Origin: Blastomussa wellsi | Lineage: Eukaryota > Cnidaria > Anthozoa > Scleractinia > Plerogyridae | Assembly: GCA_947652115.1 (NCBI GenBank) | Contig: OX393564.1 | Coordinates: 19,149,179-19,213,178, forward strand | Direction: 5' to 3' | DNA length: 64,000 nt | Part shown: in pieces, positions 1-10,248 of the stretch | How the letters are laid out: the number at the start of each line of letters is the position of its first letter | How positions within the stretch are numbered: position 1 is the stretch's first letter | The notes under the pieces: model-generated | Seen by the model: only the letters and a program-made list of their open reading frames with translations | Databases searched by the model: none | What the model was told of the DNA's origin: nothing | Translations under genes and position numbers: made by a program

Positions 1-2
1 TC

Positions 3-3000
3 ATCATTCCCAAGTCAGCCACGAATTTACCGAACAAATATTCTCAGATTAGTTCCGAGAATTGCATTACAATTGAAAACTCGAGTTTCGTTAACAGTGC
101 TGCGTCTGCACCTGGAGGAGCAATTTTTATTGATGACTTGACAGCAGAGCATATAATAACAATAAAAAACGCAACATTTACAAACAACAGTGCTGCAGGT
201 CCAGGTGGAGCGATCTCATTAATGAGGTTAGCGAGCGGAGACTCTAGAGTTGGTTTTGAAAATTCTGTAACAATCGAGAGCTCGCGGTTTTTCAACAACA
301 CAGCACTGGCCCCCGGGGGCGCAATTTACATTGATAGTACCCCAGCTGAGGAAAACCTGACAATAAAAGGGACATGCTTTAGAAAGAACAATGCTGCTGG
401 TCCAGGTGGAGCTCTTTATGCTGCGAAGTCAACGAAGAGCGATTCACGGGTTGGTTCTGCGAGTTTCATTACAATCGAGGACTCGTATTTCCTCCATAAT
501 ACGGCAACCGCTCCTGGGGGTGCAATCTTTTCTGTCGATGGGCGAGCAAATCAAAATATTACAATTAAGGGCACATCGTTCACCAGCAACAATTCAACTG
601 ATCGTGGTGGTGCAATTTCTGTAGATAACAAAACACCAGGAAACTTCCTCATGATGAATGATACAACTTTCACCGATAATGTTGCTTCTGAACCTGGTGG
701 TGGAGCTTTCTTTTCAATAACGTTTCGCAATGTAGTGATGTCAAACGTTACATTTAGAAACTGCAAAAGTCATGTTGTTGGTGGGGCCATGTACCTGAAC
801 TTAGCTGGCACGTCTCTGATTGTTGTCAAAAGCTCTTTATTTGTGAACAACACATCGGCTTCTACCGCCCCCGGCGGCGCTCTGTATATTGAAATGCCTT
901 GGGATACGCTCAAAGATGCTGGCTGCATCGATAAAGATCGGCCTTCGTTGAGTATGCCAAAAGAGACAGAAACGTTTCCTAAGTGGGATTATATCACTAA
1001 GCTACGCTTTAAGGACACAACGTTCAAATACAATACTGCTCTGTTCGGTAGTGCACTGTACTTACACCGCGGAATGACAACATTTGAGAATTGTTCCTTT
1101 GTGGACAATTTTGCATCAGCTGTTGGCGGAACCATTTATACGGAAGAGAGGTCGACTGGTGTTATCATACGGGATAGCTTTTTCCTGCAATCTAAAACTG
1201 AAATAATTCGCAAAGACCGAAAATTCTCGAAGTCTTCATTTATTCATACAGAAAGTACGGGACCATTAGTTATCCAAAACACAACGATAAACGCGAAGCG
1301 TAACGCCGTTGGAAATTCCTTGGTGAAAATTGCGAAAGGAGGGCTTGTTGATTTCGGAGATAATAATGCTACCCAATTTTATTGCCCGGTAGGGAGTAAA
1401 ATGCAGTTATTGAACTTCTCGAACACAATAACCACTGGAACAAAAGGGAATTCATGTACAATTTTGGTTACTGGCCTTGACTATAGTTGCCTGCCTTGTG
1501 CAGGTGGTCTTTACAGTCTACAGCGTGGACAAGTCCATGGAACGCGTTTAAAGTCTGGCTTCCAGTGTCTTATCTGTCCGTTTGGAGCAAACTGTAGTAA
1601 GAATATTGTTGCCAAACAGAATTTTTGGGGCTTCGAGGAGTCACATCTTCCGCCATCCCTTAAGTTTACTATCTGCCCTCCAGAATACTGCGGTTCAAAC
1701 GAACAGGAAGATTCATTAGACTACAATAGTTGTCAGGGAAACCGATCAGGTGTAATGTGTGGACAATGTAAGTCGGGCTACACCGAGACACTGTACTCTA
1801 CCTGCTGTCGACCACTTTACAAGTGCTCAGACTATTGGTTTTGGCCGATTGCAGCATTGTACGTTTTAATAGTGGCACTGTACTTGACATTCAAACCCCC
1901 TTTTCTATCCTGGATAAAGCGCCAAATACTTTGGTTTAAGGTGCCCACACCCGCAATCCAAGAACCAGACTTCGACAGAGGATACTTGAAGATTGGGTTT
2001 TACTTCTATCAGGCGGGGAATCTGCTCCTTGTTTCCAGCTCTTCAACCTCTGTTATAAAACGCTATTTTGTGGAGCCGGTGTTGGGACTGTTTAATTTTC
2101 AACAAAAATTCTCCTCTTCATCTGGCTTCATTTGCCCTTTTCCTGGATTTACAGTCGTAACGAAACGACTATTTTCCACACTCCATGTGTTTGGTACTGT
2201 GGTTATGATTTGCCTCCTCTTTTGTTTTCACGTGGGATTCCAGATGATTCGTGGTAAAGATGCTCCCTTTGCAGGCCCTTATCTTGGTGGTGTTCTACAA
2301 ATCCTGCTACTGGGTTACGCCAATCTGGGATCTGTTAGCTTTGACCTGCTACGATGCGTCCCTATTGGTTCCGAGTGGCGCCTCTTTTACGATGGCAATG
2401 TAGTTTGCTATCAATGGTGGCAGTACCTTTTGATGGCATTTATTGTAAGCTTTATCATCCCTTTTGGCTTTGTGTTGTTTTGGGGTGCAGTGAAGTTACA
2501 CAGGGAAACGGTCTCTGTCAAAAGGTTCCTTCTAGCTTGTATTTTTCCTGCACCATTCTTAATTCACTGGATACTCGCCGCTGTTCTCAGTAATTCAAAT
2601 GATGGAAACCTTCCCTCTTCCCAGTTGTTGACAGCATCAATAGAAAAAGTTCTCTATGACCCTTTTAAAAGGCCCGAGGACGGCAAGGGAGGTTCTTTGA
2701 ACTGGGAAAGCGTTCTAATTGGTCGTCGGTTGGTTCTTATTGTCATGAAAGCTGTAATCAGTGACCCATTTTCGCGTCTCATACTGATGACATTCTTCTC
2801 GTTTTTGGTTCTTCTTCATCATTTAGGAAAGCATCCATTTCGAGATTCGAAGGCCAACGCAGTGGAAACAATTTCTCTGCTATCACTTATTGTTTTAGGA
2901 ATGGTAAACTTGTTTCCTGCCTCGTTTCTTTCATTGGCTGTTTCATCTACCGGTCCCTTTGCTGTTTGGCTGAATGTTTGTTCCTGGATAGAGCTTTTGA

Positions 3001-3179
3001 TTCTCGGTTTTGTGCCTGTCCTGTTCGCATTACTTGTTGTTGTGTTTGTAATGTCTCAGGCCTGTAGGCTTATCTTCCATGTTTGCCGCCTCGTATACAG
3101 TCTTTGTGCGCTTTGCAGTGTGATCGGTTGTTGTAAATTTGGATCCAGAGACGCCGAGCTGTTGACTCCTGTGACGTGA
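3..3179 (+). CDS. Pmp-like beta-helix multipass membrane protein, 5' end outside window
   Basis: The frame is open from base 3 to a TGA at 3177-3179, so the true start lies upstream; the TTG at 138 is only the first alternative start codon. The N-terminal part, to about base 1180, is a series of degenerate repeats with FxNN and PGGAI/GGAL motifs. This is the pattern of chlamydial polymorphic membrane proteins and right-handed beta-helices. A Cys-rich region follows (about 1380-1830; CPxG, CxxC and GVMCGQCKSGY motifs). Then come about nine hydrophobic helices, from WFWPIAALYVLIVALYLTF near 1840 to the last near 3000-3050, and a short Cys-rich tail. I recall similar architectures as expanded, uncharacterised families in corals; the function is unknown and a surface receptor or channel-like role is only a guess. 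The 3-kb coding exon has no intron, stop or frameshift. Confidence 0.85.
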   Translation: MIPKSATNLPNKYSQISSENCITIENSSFVNSAASAPGGAIFIDDLTAEHIITIKNATFTNNSAAGPGGAISLMRLASGDSRVGFENSVTIESSRFFNNTALAPGGAIYIDSTPAEENLTIKGTCFRKNNAAGPGGALYAAKSTKSDSRVGSASFITIEDSYFLHNTATAPGGAIFSVDGRANQNITIKGTSFTSNNSTDRGGAISVDNKTPGNFLMMNDTTFTDNVASEPGGGAFFSITFRNVVMSNVTFRNCKSHVVGGAMYLNLAGTSLIVVKSSLFVNNTSASTAPGGALYIEMPWDTLKDAGCIDKDRPSLSMPKETETFPKWDYITKLRFKDTTFKYNTALFGSALYLHRGMTTFENCSFVDNFASAVGGTIYTEERSTGVIIRDSFFLQSKTEIIRKDRKFSKSSFIHTESTGPLVIQNTTINAKRNAVGNSLVKIAKGGLVDFGDNNATQFYCPVGSKMQLLNFSNTITTGTKGNSCTILVTGLDYSCLPCAGGLYSLQRGQVHGTRLKSGFQCLICPFGANCSKNIVAKQNFWGFEESHLPPSLKFTICPPEYCGSNEQEDSLDYNSCQGNRSGVMCGQCKSGYTETLYSTCCRPLYKCSDYWFWPIAALYVLIVALYLTFKPPFLSWIKRQILWFKVPTPAIQEPDFDRGYLKIGFYFYQAGNLLLVSSSSTSVIKRYFVEPVLGLFNFQQKFSSSSGFICPFPGFTVVTKRLFSTLHVFGTVVMICLLFCFHVGFQMIRGKDAPFAGPYLGGVLQILLLGYANLGSVSFDLLRCVPIGSEWRLFYDGNVVCYQWWQYLLMAFIVSFIIPFGFVLFWGAVKLHRETVSVKRFLLACIFPAPFLIHWILAAVLSNSNDGNLPSSQLLTASIEKVLYDPFKRPEDGKGGSLNWESVLIGRRLVLIVMKAVISDPFSRLILMTFFSFLVLLHHLGKHPFRDSKANAVETISLLSLIVLGMVNLFPASFLSLAVSSTGPFAVWLNVCSWIELLILGFVPVLFALLVVVFVMSQACRLIFHVCRLVYSLCALCSVIGCCKFGSRDAELLTPVT

Positions 3180-3300
3180 CATCACCCCGTGAACGAACAT
3201 CCAAGTAAATTCAACCTTCTCGACAGCTAGCACCTTGCCATCTATCATAATGGCTGCAATAGACACTGCCTTTGTGCACTACGCCCAGGAACGGAACATT

Positions 3301-3306
3301 AATAAA
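3301..3306 (+). terminator. Candidate poly(A) signal AATAAA
   Basis: AATAAA lies about 120 bases after the stop codon of the beta-helix membrane gene, a normal distance for a 3' UTR. No other support. Confidence 0.4.
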
Positions 3307-3796
3307 ACGTGTGCGTTAAGACATATATTACTCAGGCGTTAGCATGACGGTACACGTGATCACATCACACATGTAATGCTTTAGTGGTGAAATTTCAAGA
3401 CAACAATAATTCTCGGTCAACCGATATCTTCCCTTTTTGGATATGAAACTGAAATAATCAGACAATGGCCGTTTATTTTGGTGTGACGATATTTTGTTAC
3501 TGTCTTTTATGATCTTGTTTTCAATTTTTCAGCAGTGCCCGTAGAGCCACAGCATGCTATCCATAGAACATTTTTTTAATATATTTTATATTTAATAAGT
3601 TCACCGTTAGCCTTCGTTTAATTTGTAGGTACAGGAGTTTTTTGGTTTCTTTTCAACTTGTCTTTTTTCCTAACATAACCGCAAGTATTACTGTCGCTTG
3701 CCTCGTTGCAAAGAACGAAGAAGGTAATATCTATCATCAAGATGAGAAGAGAGATGAGAAACAATTTCATGCATTTAATTCTTTCGAATTGTTGTT
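3307..3796. other. Non-coding gap
   Basis: AT-rich sequence between the membrane gene and the convergent end of peptide gene A. No coding signal or repeat was recognised. Confidence 0.5.
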
Positions 3797-4177
3797 TTAT
3801 TGATATTCATTACAAAAACCATTTACTGTAACACAGTTATTGTTTATATTTTGTTGGTTTAAGTACTGCTGCTGATTTGTTTCTCGTTTGCAAATATCTT
3901 TTATGGTAATGCACAGGTCCCTGATATTCTTGTCGCGACTTTCATAATTCTGAAATCAATACAAATATAACATAAATGACTTTAATGCACGTTAGCGATC
4001 ACATAAACTGATGTAATGACACTGACAAAAGGCTGGTCAGATGTCGTTATGTCTGCATAAGCCTTGCGCAAGACAGGTAATTGTAAAGTGAATAAGGTAA
4101 TGTCTGCATGCGAGTGGCCCATCAGGCCGGAGCTTATCCCGGTTTCCTTAGCATGAAGCGACAGAGAGTATTTCTAC

Positions 4178-4513
4178 ATGAAGATTACAGGGCATTTCAC
4201 GTGCATTTCAGAGAACATCATTTACTGTATCTCTTGCCGGAAATGCCCCAAAGCAGTTTATATTGGGGAGACGGGACGCAGATTGGCCGACCGATTCAGA
4301 GAACACCGCCTAGATGTGCTACACAATAAGTGGGATTTGCCTGTAGCGCAGCATTTCAATGGCCCAAGTCATTCACTGGAAGACATGCGTACTGCGGTAG
4401 CGAAAGGGGAATTGGAACAGAGGGATATCATACAGCACGAGGAGATGAGAAACATTTTTAAGTTTAGAACACTCGCTACTCTCGGGATCAACCGCGATTT
4501 CTCTTTCTTGTGA
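4178..4513 (+). pseudogene. GIY-YIG endonuclease domain of a Penelope-like element
   Basis: An open stretch of 111 residues carries IIYCISCRKC, then AVYIGETGRRLADRFREH, the GIY-YIG nuclease core of Penelope-like elements. PVAQHFNGPSH follows, with His and Asn typical of the fold, and it ends FKFRTLATLGINRDFSFL plus stop, a characteristic C-terminus of these polyproteins. In intact elements the domain nicks target DNA for reverse transcription. Only this C-terminal domain remains, so it is a fragment and not a host gene. The ATG is unlikely to be a real start. Confidence 0.75.
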
Positions 4514-4594
4514 TCGCGCGCGCATACATCTTGGCAGGCGCTCACAGTTTGTATTATTTGCATACGATGGCAAATAACGAACTCCACTTTCAAC

Positions 4595-4640
4595 ATTCCA
4601 CCCTGAAGAAGGCAGCACTGCCGAAACGTCGGTGAACATA
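4595..4640 (+). other. Hammerhead-ribozyme-like motif in Penelope 3' region
   Basis: CTGAAGA (4603-4609) fits the CUGANGA core. It is followed by one extra A, a GGCA/TGCC stem (4611-4614 / 4619-4622) with GCAC loop, GAAA (4623-4626), and CGTC (4627-4630). Penelope-like elements are known to carry hammerhead motifs, some with very short stem III. The extra A and the lack of a stem III loop make catalysis uncertain; ACGT is self-complementary, so a dimeric form is conceivable. Confidence 0.35.
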
Positions 4641-5001
4641 ACCTAACTTAATAGCGGTTAAAAATACCACTGAACAACTTTTGTATCACCTTAACAAGAC
4701 GCTACGCAGTTTTTTAACAATATTATCAAGTATTTCTACTCCCCCTAGACGAGATGCAAGACCATCGCAGGGGTACCCCCTCAGCAGTAAATTCGACAAT
4801 ACACCTGAGAGAAGAGCACCGTGAGAGTAAAGTGACTTTCCCTCGAACCCGTAAAAATGGCAAAAAAGACTGTCGAATATACCAAAGTCACTGATCGTCT
4901 CCCATTGTAGTCTGGGTTCTGGCTGAAAACTGCCTCGGTATGGGATATCAAAGAGCTTGCAAATACGAGACAAGAAACCAACTTAGCAGTCTTATGTCCA
5001 T

Positions 5002-6289
5002 TTGTGAAAGGTGTGTATGATTGTGAATGTCTACTGTTTAAAGAGAGGCTTTTAAGCATGGTCTGTAACGTGTCGCGACTCAACTCCCGTTAACAAAGCC
5101 ATTTATTGGCTTCTGCACTTGAGCTAAGACGCCTTTTTAAAAGGCTGTTGTGCAGATCGTCTCTGCAGAATTGAACACGTTTTAAAAACCTTTTATCTTT
5201 CAGATTACCTCTGAAAGTTTTTTTTGAAAACCGGACAAATTCCGAATTCATTTTAAGTAAAGACGTCGACAGCTGAAGTATTCTTGAATACCCAATTGTT
5301 TGCTATCTGTTAAAAGTTGCATATCTATATTTGAAAGCTCCTTTTATGTAACGGTCATTTTTGTGCTTTTTTGTATTCACTTTCTTTCAGTAGGTTTGTT
5401 TTGCAAACCAAAATACCGGGCAGACATTCTACCTGTTTTCATCTTATTGTTTTTTTTTTCAATCTCCTCTCTCTTGCCGTGTGGATCAGTTTACCGTTGT
5501 TTACTTAGTTTCACGGTGATGCTGCTTTCCTGGTCTAAGAGGTGCGAGGATCATGCATCACATCAATTGTTGAATTGTTTAGTATTGCATGAAGTGCTAC
5601 GTCACTTAATAGTCTCAGTGCAGCTATTCCCTTTTTGGAGTCATGCGAATGAGTATGCTCCTTTCAATTGCACAAATTTGTTTTTACTGTGGTGTTGTGA
5701 TAAAGCAAATTATCCCAGTTTATGCCGATTTAACGAGCATCTATCGAAACCTAGTTCAAAAGAAAGATACGGTGGCAAGGAGAGGAAATGGCGTCATCCA
5801 CTTGGCTTAAACTCTAAGCAGAATAAGCTTTTCCCGTTAGCTTTTAAAACTAATGGCCACGAAATTGAAGAATCTATTCTTTAAAATACTTCACGATGTA
5901 AAACAGCTGATGAGTCTTAATGTCGGTACTAAAATGGGTTATCGAATCATTGGATTGGAATCAACGTCTGAAGAATGATAGCCCCATACAGCAGTCATAA
6001 ATTGTGACGTTCTGTAGCAAGGAACTGACTTTGTCTTATCTATTGTTCTTTTGACACTTACATTTAGGGAGGGGACGGGGAGGAGGGAGCTTTCGCACCG
6101 TAGAGTGTTCTGTTTTTCAGAGTGAGTGGATTAGTTTGTTGTGAAGCGACCTAAACCGTACCTTGTGCGAAAGAAAAGACCAATGCAGCAATCTTTTCCT
6201 GTTTAACAGCTTTAATGACAGTCAAGTAGCTTTAACAATGTATTTCACGTGTCATTTCTGGTCTATTTTCCGCGGCTTACAAGTTTCTT
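5002..6289. other. Intergenic region between peptide genes A and B
   Basis: The first 110 bases align with the region upstream of gene C (GTCTACT, GTCTGTAA and CCGTTAACAAAG blocks), so they are probably the old promoter of A. The rest is AT-rich. A plus-strand open frame at 5300-5884 begins with TTG, has no recognisable domain and is not called. The remaining downstream flank of B holds nothing clear. Confidence 0.5.
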
Positions 6290-7030
6290 CTATTCATATC
6301 TGTTATCGTTACTTTCTTTTAAATTCCAGGTCGCGCTTCGAACTGCTTCTGCATCCCTTTCACAAATGCCATTCATTGTGGAACACATGTTCCGGATTTT
6401 TCTTTCGCGATTTGATATCTGTAAATTAAGAAATAAAAGCGGCTAGCTTCATGTCTCGGGCATATTCATATACAAGATTAACTGTTCTTTAAAACAATCA
6501 TGTAAATTCAAGCATTTTATGACTCCAATAACGTTTCAAAAACAGATGTCAAGTTATTAGTAAGCTTACGAGGTATGAAATAAGGAAAATATCTAGACAA
6601 CCTGAGTTGGTTTTACATAAAAATTAAATTACATTTGTAAAGCAACTATACGTCATCGTTCCTGCACTTTGAACAATTTAGCTTACATTTTTCAAAATCG
6701 TCATTTCCAATCCGGTTCAATCTTCTCCATCCTCAGCCATCCTTGTTCCTTTTTGGTTTAGTATCACTCCTTTGGTGTTTTTCTTCCTTAGGTTTCCTCA
6801 ATTTTAAAGGGTAATTTAGGTTTTCGAAGAAATAACTCGAAATATCGTGACGTAGCTACTTTAATAGGGTAATAAAGGAAAGTTACAAAACAGTCCATTA
6901 CCGAGATGTCAGCTCGCTTTCCTGTGGACCTTCGAAGACGATAACGCGGATTCTGAATTGCGTCGGTTTTCAAAATGCAGCTGGCTGCGAACAAAAGAGA
7001 GAAAAGCAACATGAAGGTCTTCGTATCCAT
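6290..7030 (-). CDS. Secreted CX6C peptide gene B (two exons, 85 aa)
   Basis: Exon 1 is 7030-6902 (129 nt, ATG GAT ACG); exon 2 is 6418-6290 (129 nt with TAG). Both splice junctions are phase 0, with GTAATG donor and TTTACAG acceptor. Exon 1 encodes a clear signal peptide (MDTKTFMLLFSLLFAASC, cleavage near TDA) followed by QNPRYRLRRSTGKR. Exon 2 encodes IRNMCSTMNGICERD, the family core with two Cys spaced by six residues, then an Asn/Glu-rich tail. The gene aligns best with D: same exon 1 length, same start context and a shared upstream block. RR and GKR could be prohormone cleavage sites, but they are not conserved in the paralogues. I recognise no known family; a small secreted peptide is the supported call. 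Confidence 0.65.
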
Positions 7031-7075
7031 CACTGTCAGTCTAACTGTATGTCGAACTCAGTTAACTCCAGTCAA

Positions 7076-7119
7076 TCAGTTATCCAAATATAACTGATCA
7101 TTCTTACCCACACTGCAAC
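7076..7119 (-). promoter_or_regulatory. Conserved upstream block of peptide gene B
   Basis: A 44-base block about 50-90 bases before the ATG. It matches the block at 12650-12693 before gene D without gaps, sharing AAATATAACTG, TCTTACCCA and TGCAACG. Read on the minus strand it contains TTATATTT, a possible TATA-like element. Conservation between paralogues suggests a promoter, though recent duplication alone could explain it. Confidence 0.45.
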
Positions 7120-8198
7120 GTAACAGGTGACAAATGCGTCACGAATATTCAATGTAGAGATTTGACGACGCAAAGTATACAACTTTTTTTCGTCCAAGTA
7201 ATGACCACATCGACCCCTTGTGAAAAAAGCCCCTAATGTGGCGTTAAGTGTGATTGTTGTAAACTTGCTAACTAAAGCTATAAAGAAGCCAGCGTTAAAG
7301 TGATTTTTAAAGAGGTTATTCGCATTTATGCTATCCTGTATAAAGCTGAAAAAGTCTTGTTTAGAGTGTCTATATTTCAAAGCATTTAATTGCCAAAATT
7401 GTCTTTTCATATCCCATTTTGTGAGAAATTCTACCTCTTTTTATGGTTCTTAAAACTCCGGTTTCTAAAAAGTATAAAGTGGCTTATTTCAGAAACCAAC
7501 TATTACAAACGTTAAGCTCACTGAATGCCCAAAGGTATTTTTTGAAACTTTCATATACGTTTGAGACTAAAAGGATAAAATATGTTCAATTCGCTCTAAA
7601 GGTTGATAGTTACTTTACATGTGTTAATTCCATTGTTCGTCTGACGCAGCGCTTTCGCTTCGTTCCAGTTCACTCTGCTTTAGGTGGCTTACTACATTTT
7701 TGAGGGGTTAAAAGAACTGAGCATCAAAATCTTCTATAAAATGTTCAAAAATGTTTTACCTTTCTCTTTTTAATGATGTTTTACAGCCTATAACCATCAA
7801 GTGCACCATTTGAACAATAAACATGCTAATAAACAGGCAAAATGAACGACCGAGCGCTTCAGAGTGGACTGGGCACTAGCAGTTTCAGTGGCGTTTTGCT
7901 CAAAATCTACCCGTATGACCCTACCTCAAAATTTCACGAATTAAAACTTTATTAAACATTCATGCAAAATAAGCGAGCACGTTGACCTACTTTTTTATTG
8001 TATTTGTGCTTGGAAGGGAACGTTCAGGGAAATTTCAAAAAAATGTTGGATAACTTTTATTTCTGAGGAATTACCTAACACGAGTTTCAAACTGCGGTGC
8101 TGAAAAACTTACAAGGACAAGTAATAAAAAAGTAATTTGCGAGGATCATCTCGGGAAAAAAGGAAGCTAACATGGAGTTTAAGTCAACCACTACGGTG

Positions 8199-8238
<40 letters not shown>

Positions 8239-8327
8239 TAACGTCGATACAAAAATGAAAATAAAATAATAAAAGGAGTAGTAAATTTGCTCAGTATGTC
8301 CTATATCTTGTTAATAGAAACTGCTAT
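7120..8327. other. Non-coding, AT-rich
   Basis: No gene recognised. Open frames at 7072-7410 and 7443-7703 have no domain or splice context. A short (GGCAAC)n array lies within the region. Confidence 0.5.
8201..8238. repeat. (GGCAAC)n microsatellite
   Basis: About six perfect tandem copies of GGCAAC, preceded by GGTGAC and followed by GATAACG. Confidence 0.9.
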
Positions 8328-8951
8328 GTTCTATTGCAGATCCGCGAATCTGATTGCTTCTCCCAGTGCTGTCTATTTAACAATTTGACTACGAACACGA
8401 GTTTTCTATGAGCGAATAGTCAACGAGGTGCAGCCGAGTTGACCATTCGCGAGGGATACCCATCTTCTAGTAGGCGATTAGAATATAGCCCTGTATGCTC
8501 GCCAATGGAATCTTAGCGAGCTTTATTTGTAATAGAACATGGGCAAAAACTATAAAAGCCCCGTACCCCGGATGTAGTTTATGGCGGTGAAAATCTTTTA
8601 AAGTTGATTTTTATTTCCTTTATTATGGCTGCTAAAACAAATATTAATGAAATAAGTTCAGGTGACTGGAGAGACGAAAACGTGGACGACCTATTGTGCA
8701 GCGAGTGCCAGAAATAGGAACAAGGAGGCCTCCCGCACTCGTAAATTCAGACATTTTTTTAGGATATTTTAATGCTATATTCTAAACCAGCTAGAAGAAT
8801 GCCCTCGCCTAACGGCTCCGGCATCCACTTGCGGCTTTTTTAGACCTCTAACAGGCATTATTTTCTTATAGAAGATGGATGCCCATCTTCTAGTAGGTAA
8901 ATAGAAAACAGTAGGAGAACCAATCACATTCACGGATTTCCAGTAGAACAC
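8328..8951. repeat. Degenerate inverted-repeat element
   Basis: The sequence at 8328-8379 aligns with the reverse complement of 8897-8951 at roughly three quarters identity (shared CTATTG/CTACTG, ATCCG-GAAT, TGATTG and TCTATTTA blocks). A 16-base direct repeat, CCCATCTTCTAGTAGG, sits at 8459-8474 and 8882-8897. This fits an old non-autonomous transposon or two overlapping copies. No ORF. Confidence 0.45.
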
Positions 8952-9452
8952 AGCTGAGTTTCTACTAATCGCCGAAAGACAATTAAAGCGTTCGCGTGCT
9001 CTTTAAAGGCGCGATTTAAATGTTAGATTTTGGAACGGAAACCTTTAGAGTTCTTACTAAAACAGTTAGATTGCTCGCCCTTGTTTTGTATGAGCCATAG
9101 TCAACTCGCTCATGGAAAACTCGGGCTTGTCTAATTGTTAAGTACAATTTTGCAGCCACCTAAAAGGAAAACAGAAAGAACGTCAAGGAATGCATGTCCA
9201 AATTCTGCCCTTCATGAAGAGTATCTAGCAGGACGTTCAATACAAAAATGTTATTTGCGGGCTGGGCGGTCGATATAGTATAAACTGTGATTGAGGTCTT
9301 GAAAATGCTGCCCCGGCCGCTCAAATGCATTAACGAGAACCAGCTTACATGTGCATGGGTGGTGGTCCAGGGGGATTTTCTCCTAAAGCACCCCTACCAA
9401 CTTCTCCCTCCCCCTGCGCGTTCCATGATTAGACTCGTTTTAATAAAAGATG

Positions 9453-10173
9453 TCTTCTATAGTGGTTTCTAAAATTCTTTTACCATTTCCTCTGTGAAAA
9501 AAGGGCAGCAGAAAAACTGACAGGACTTTACCTGAGAGGAAGCCTTTATGCTTTTTAAAAGTAACTGTAATTTTTATCAGGAGAGACTACTGAACTAGCA
9601 CGAAGAAGGAGCACCAGTTTGAAAAAGGTGATCACAACTCCATTGGGATAAATGATTTCTCCCGGGAGGTACATATTTAGTAACCAAACTGAACGTCTCT
9701 CGAGACCAGTTTTGTGTCACTTTTTGGTCCAGAACAATCGGGGGATTACAAATGCGCCGGGAAGATGGAGCAAACAAACGTACCTGGTTGGGTCCCGGGG
9801 GTCTGTTCTAACCAGATCTGGTACAGTGCGGTGTCTAAGGTAGATGGGAATTATCTATTCTGCTAAGCGTAAGAAATGATTTGAAGCAAATTTGCGTGCT
9901 TGCTTCTATAGTGGTTTCTAAAATTCTTTTACCATTTCCTCTGTGAAAAAAGGGCAGCAGAAAAACTGACAGGACTTTACCTGAGAGGAAGCCTTTATGC
10001 TTTTTAAAAGTAACTGTAATTTTTATCAGGAGAGACTACTGAACTAGCACGAAGAAGGAGCACCAGTTTGAAAAAGGTGATCACAACTCCATTGGGATAA
10101 ATGATAAATGATGGGAATTATCTATTCTGCTAAGCGTAAGAAATGATTTGAAGCAAATTTGCGTGCTTGCTTT
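9453..10173. repeat. Tandem direct duplication with a length difference
   Basis: Bases 9453-9657 recur almost identically at 9903-10105, and 9843-9901 recurs at about 10112-10171. The second copy lacks about 185 bases (9658-9842) present in the first. The identity implies a recent event. No coding content recognised; it lies downstream of peptide gene C. Confidence 0.8.
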
Positions 10174-10248
10174 TACTGTTGTTAGTTGAAAGTCATACAG
10201 GTTGGTTCATTCTTTTTTTCTTTACTTGGCATTTTTACTGTCACATTA

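Larger units (their letters stand above)
4150..4660 (+). mobile_element. Penelope-like retroelement, 3' fragment
   Basis: The fragment contains the GIY-YIG end of a Penelope-like ORF (4178-4513), then about 90 bases of 3' sequence ending in the CTGAAGAAG...GCCGAAACGTC motif that commonly follows such ORFs. The reverse transcriptase is missing, so the copy is truncated at its 5' end. It lies in the intron of peptide gene A, in the opposite orientation. Exact ends cannot be set without a consensus. Confidence 0.7.
3797..5001 (-). pseudogene. Secreted CX6C peptide gene A (decayed first exon)
   Basis: Exon 1 is 5001-4883 and exon 2 is 3949-3797 (50 codons plus TAA, after a TTGATTTCAG acceptor). 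Exon 2 encodes IRDLCITIKDICKRE, the family core with two cysteines six residues apart, followed by QQQ as in gene C. Exon 1 starts ATG GAC ATA and aligns with gene C, but it has one base fewer ahead of the shared GTAxTTGCA stretch. From the ATG it therefore runs into TGA, while the conserved region (EAVFSQNPDYNGRRS) sits in another frame. The donor is GTATAT where gene C has GTAAGA, and the upstream block lacks gene C's TATAAA. The intron holds a Penelope-like fragment. Exon 2 is intact, so the loss may be recent or another start may be used. Confidence 0.6.

Noticed and set aside
5300..5884. 194-residue plus-strand open frame
   Set aside because: Starts with TTG, has no domain, and the composition looks like random AT-rich sequence; no splice or promoter context.
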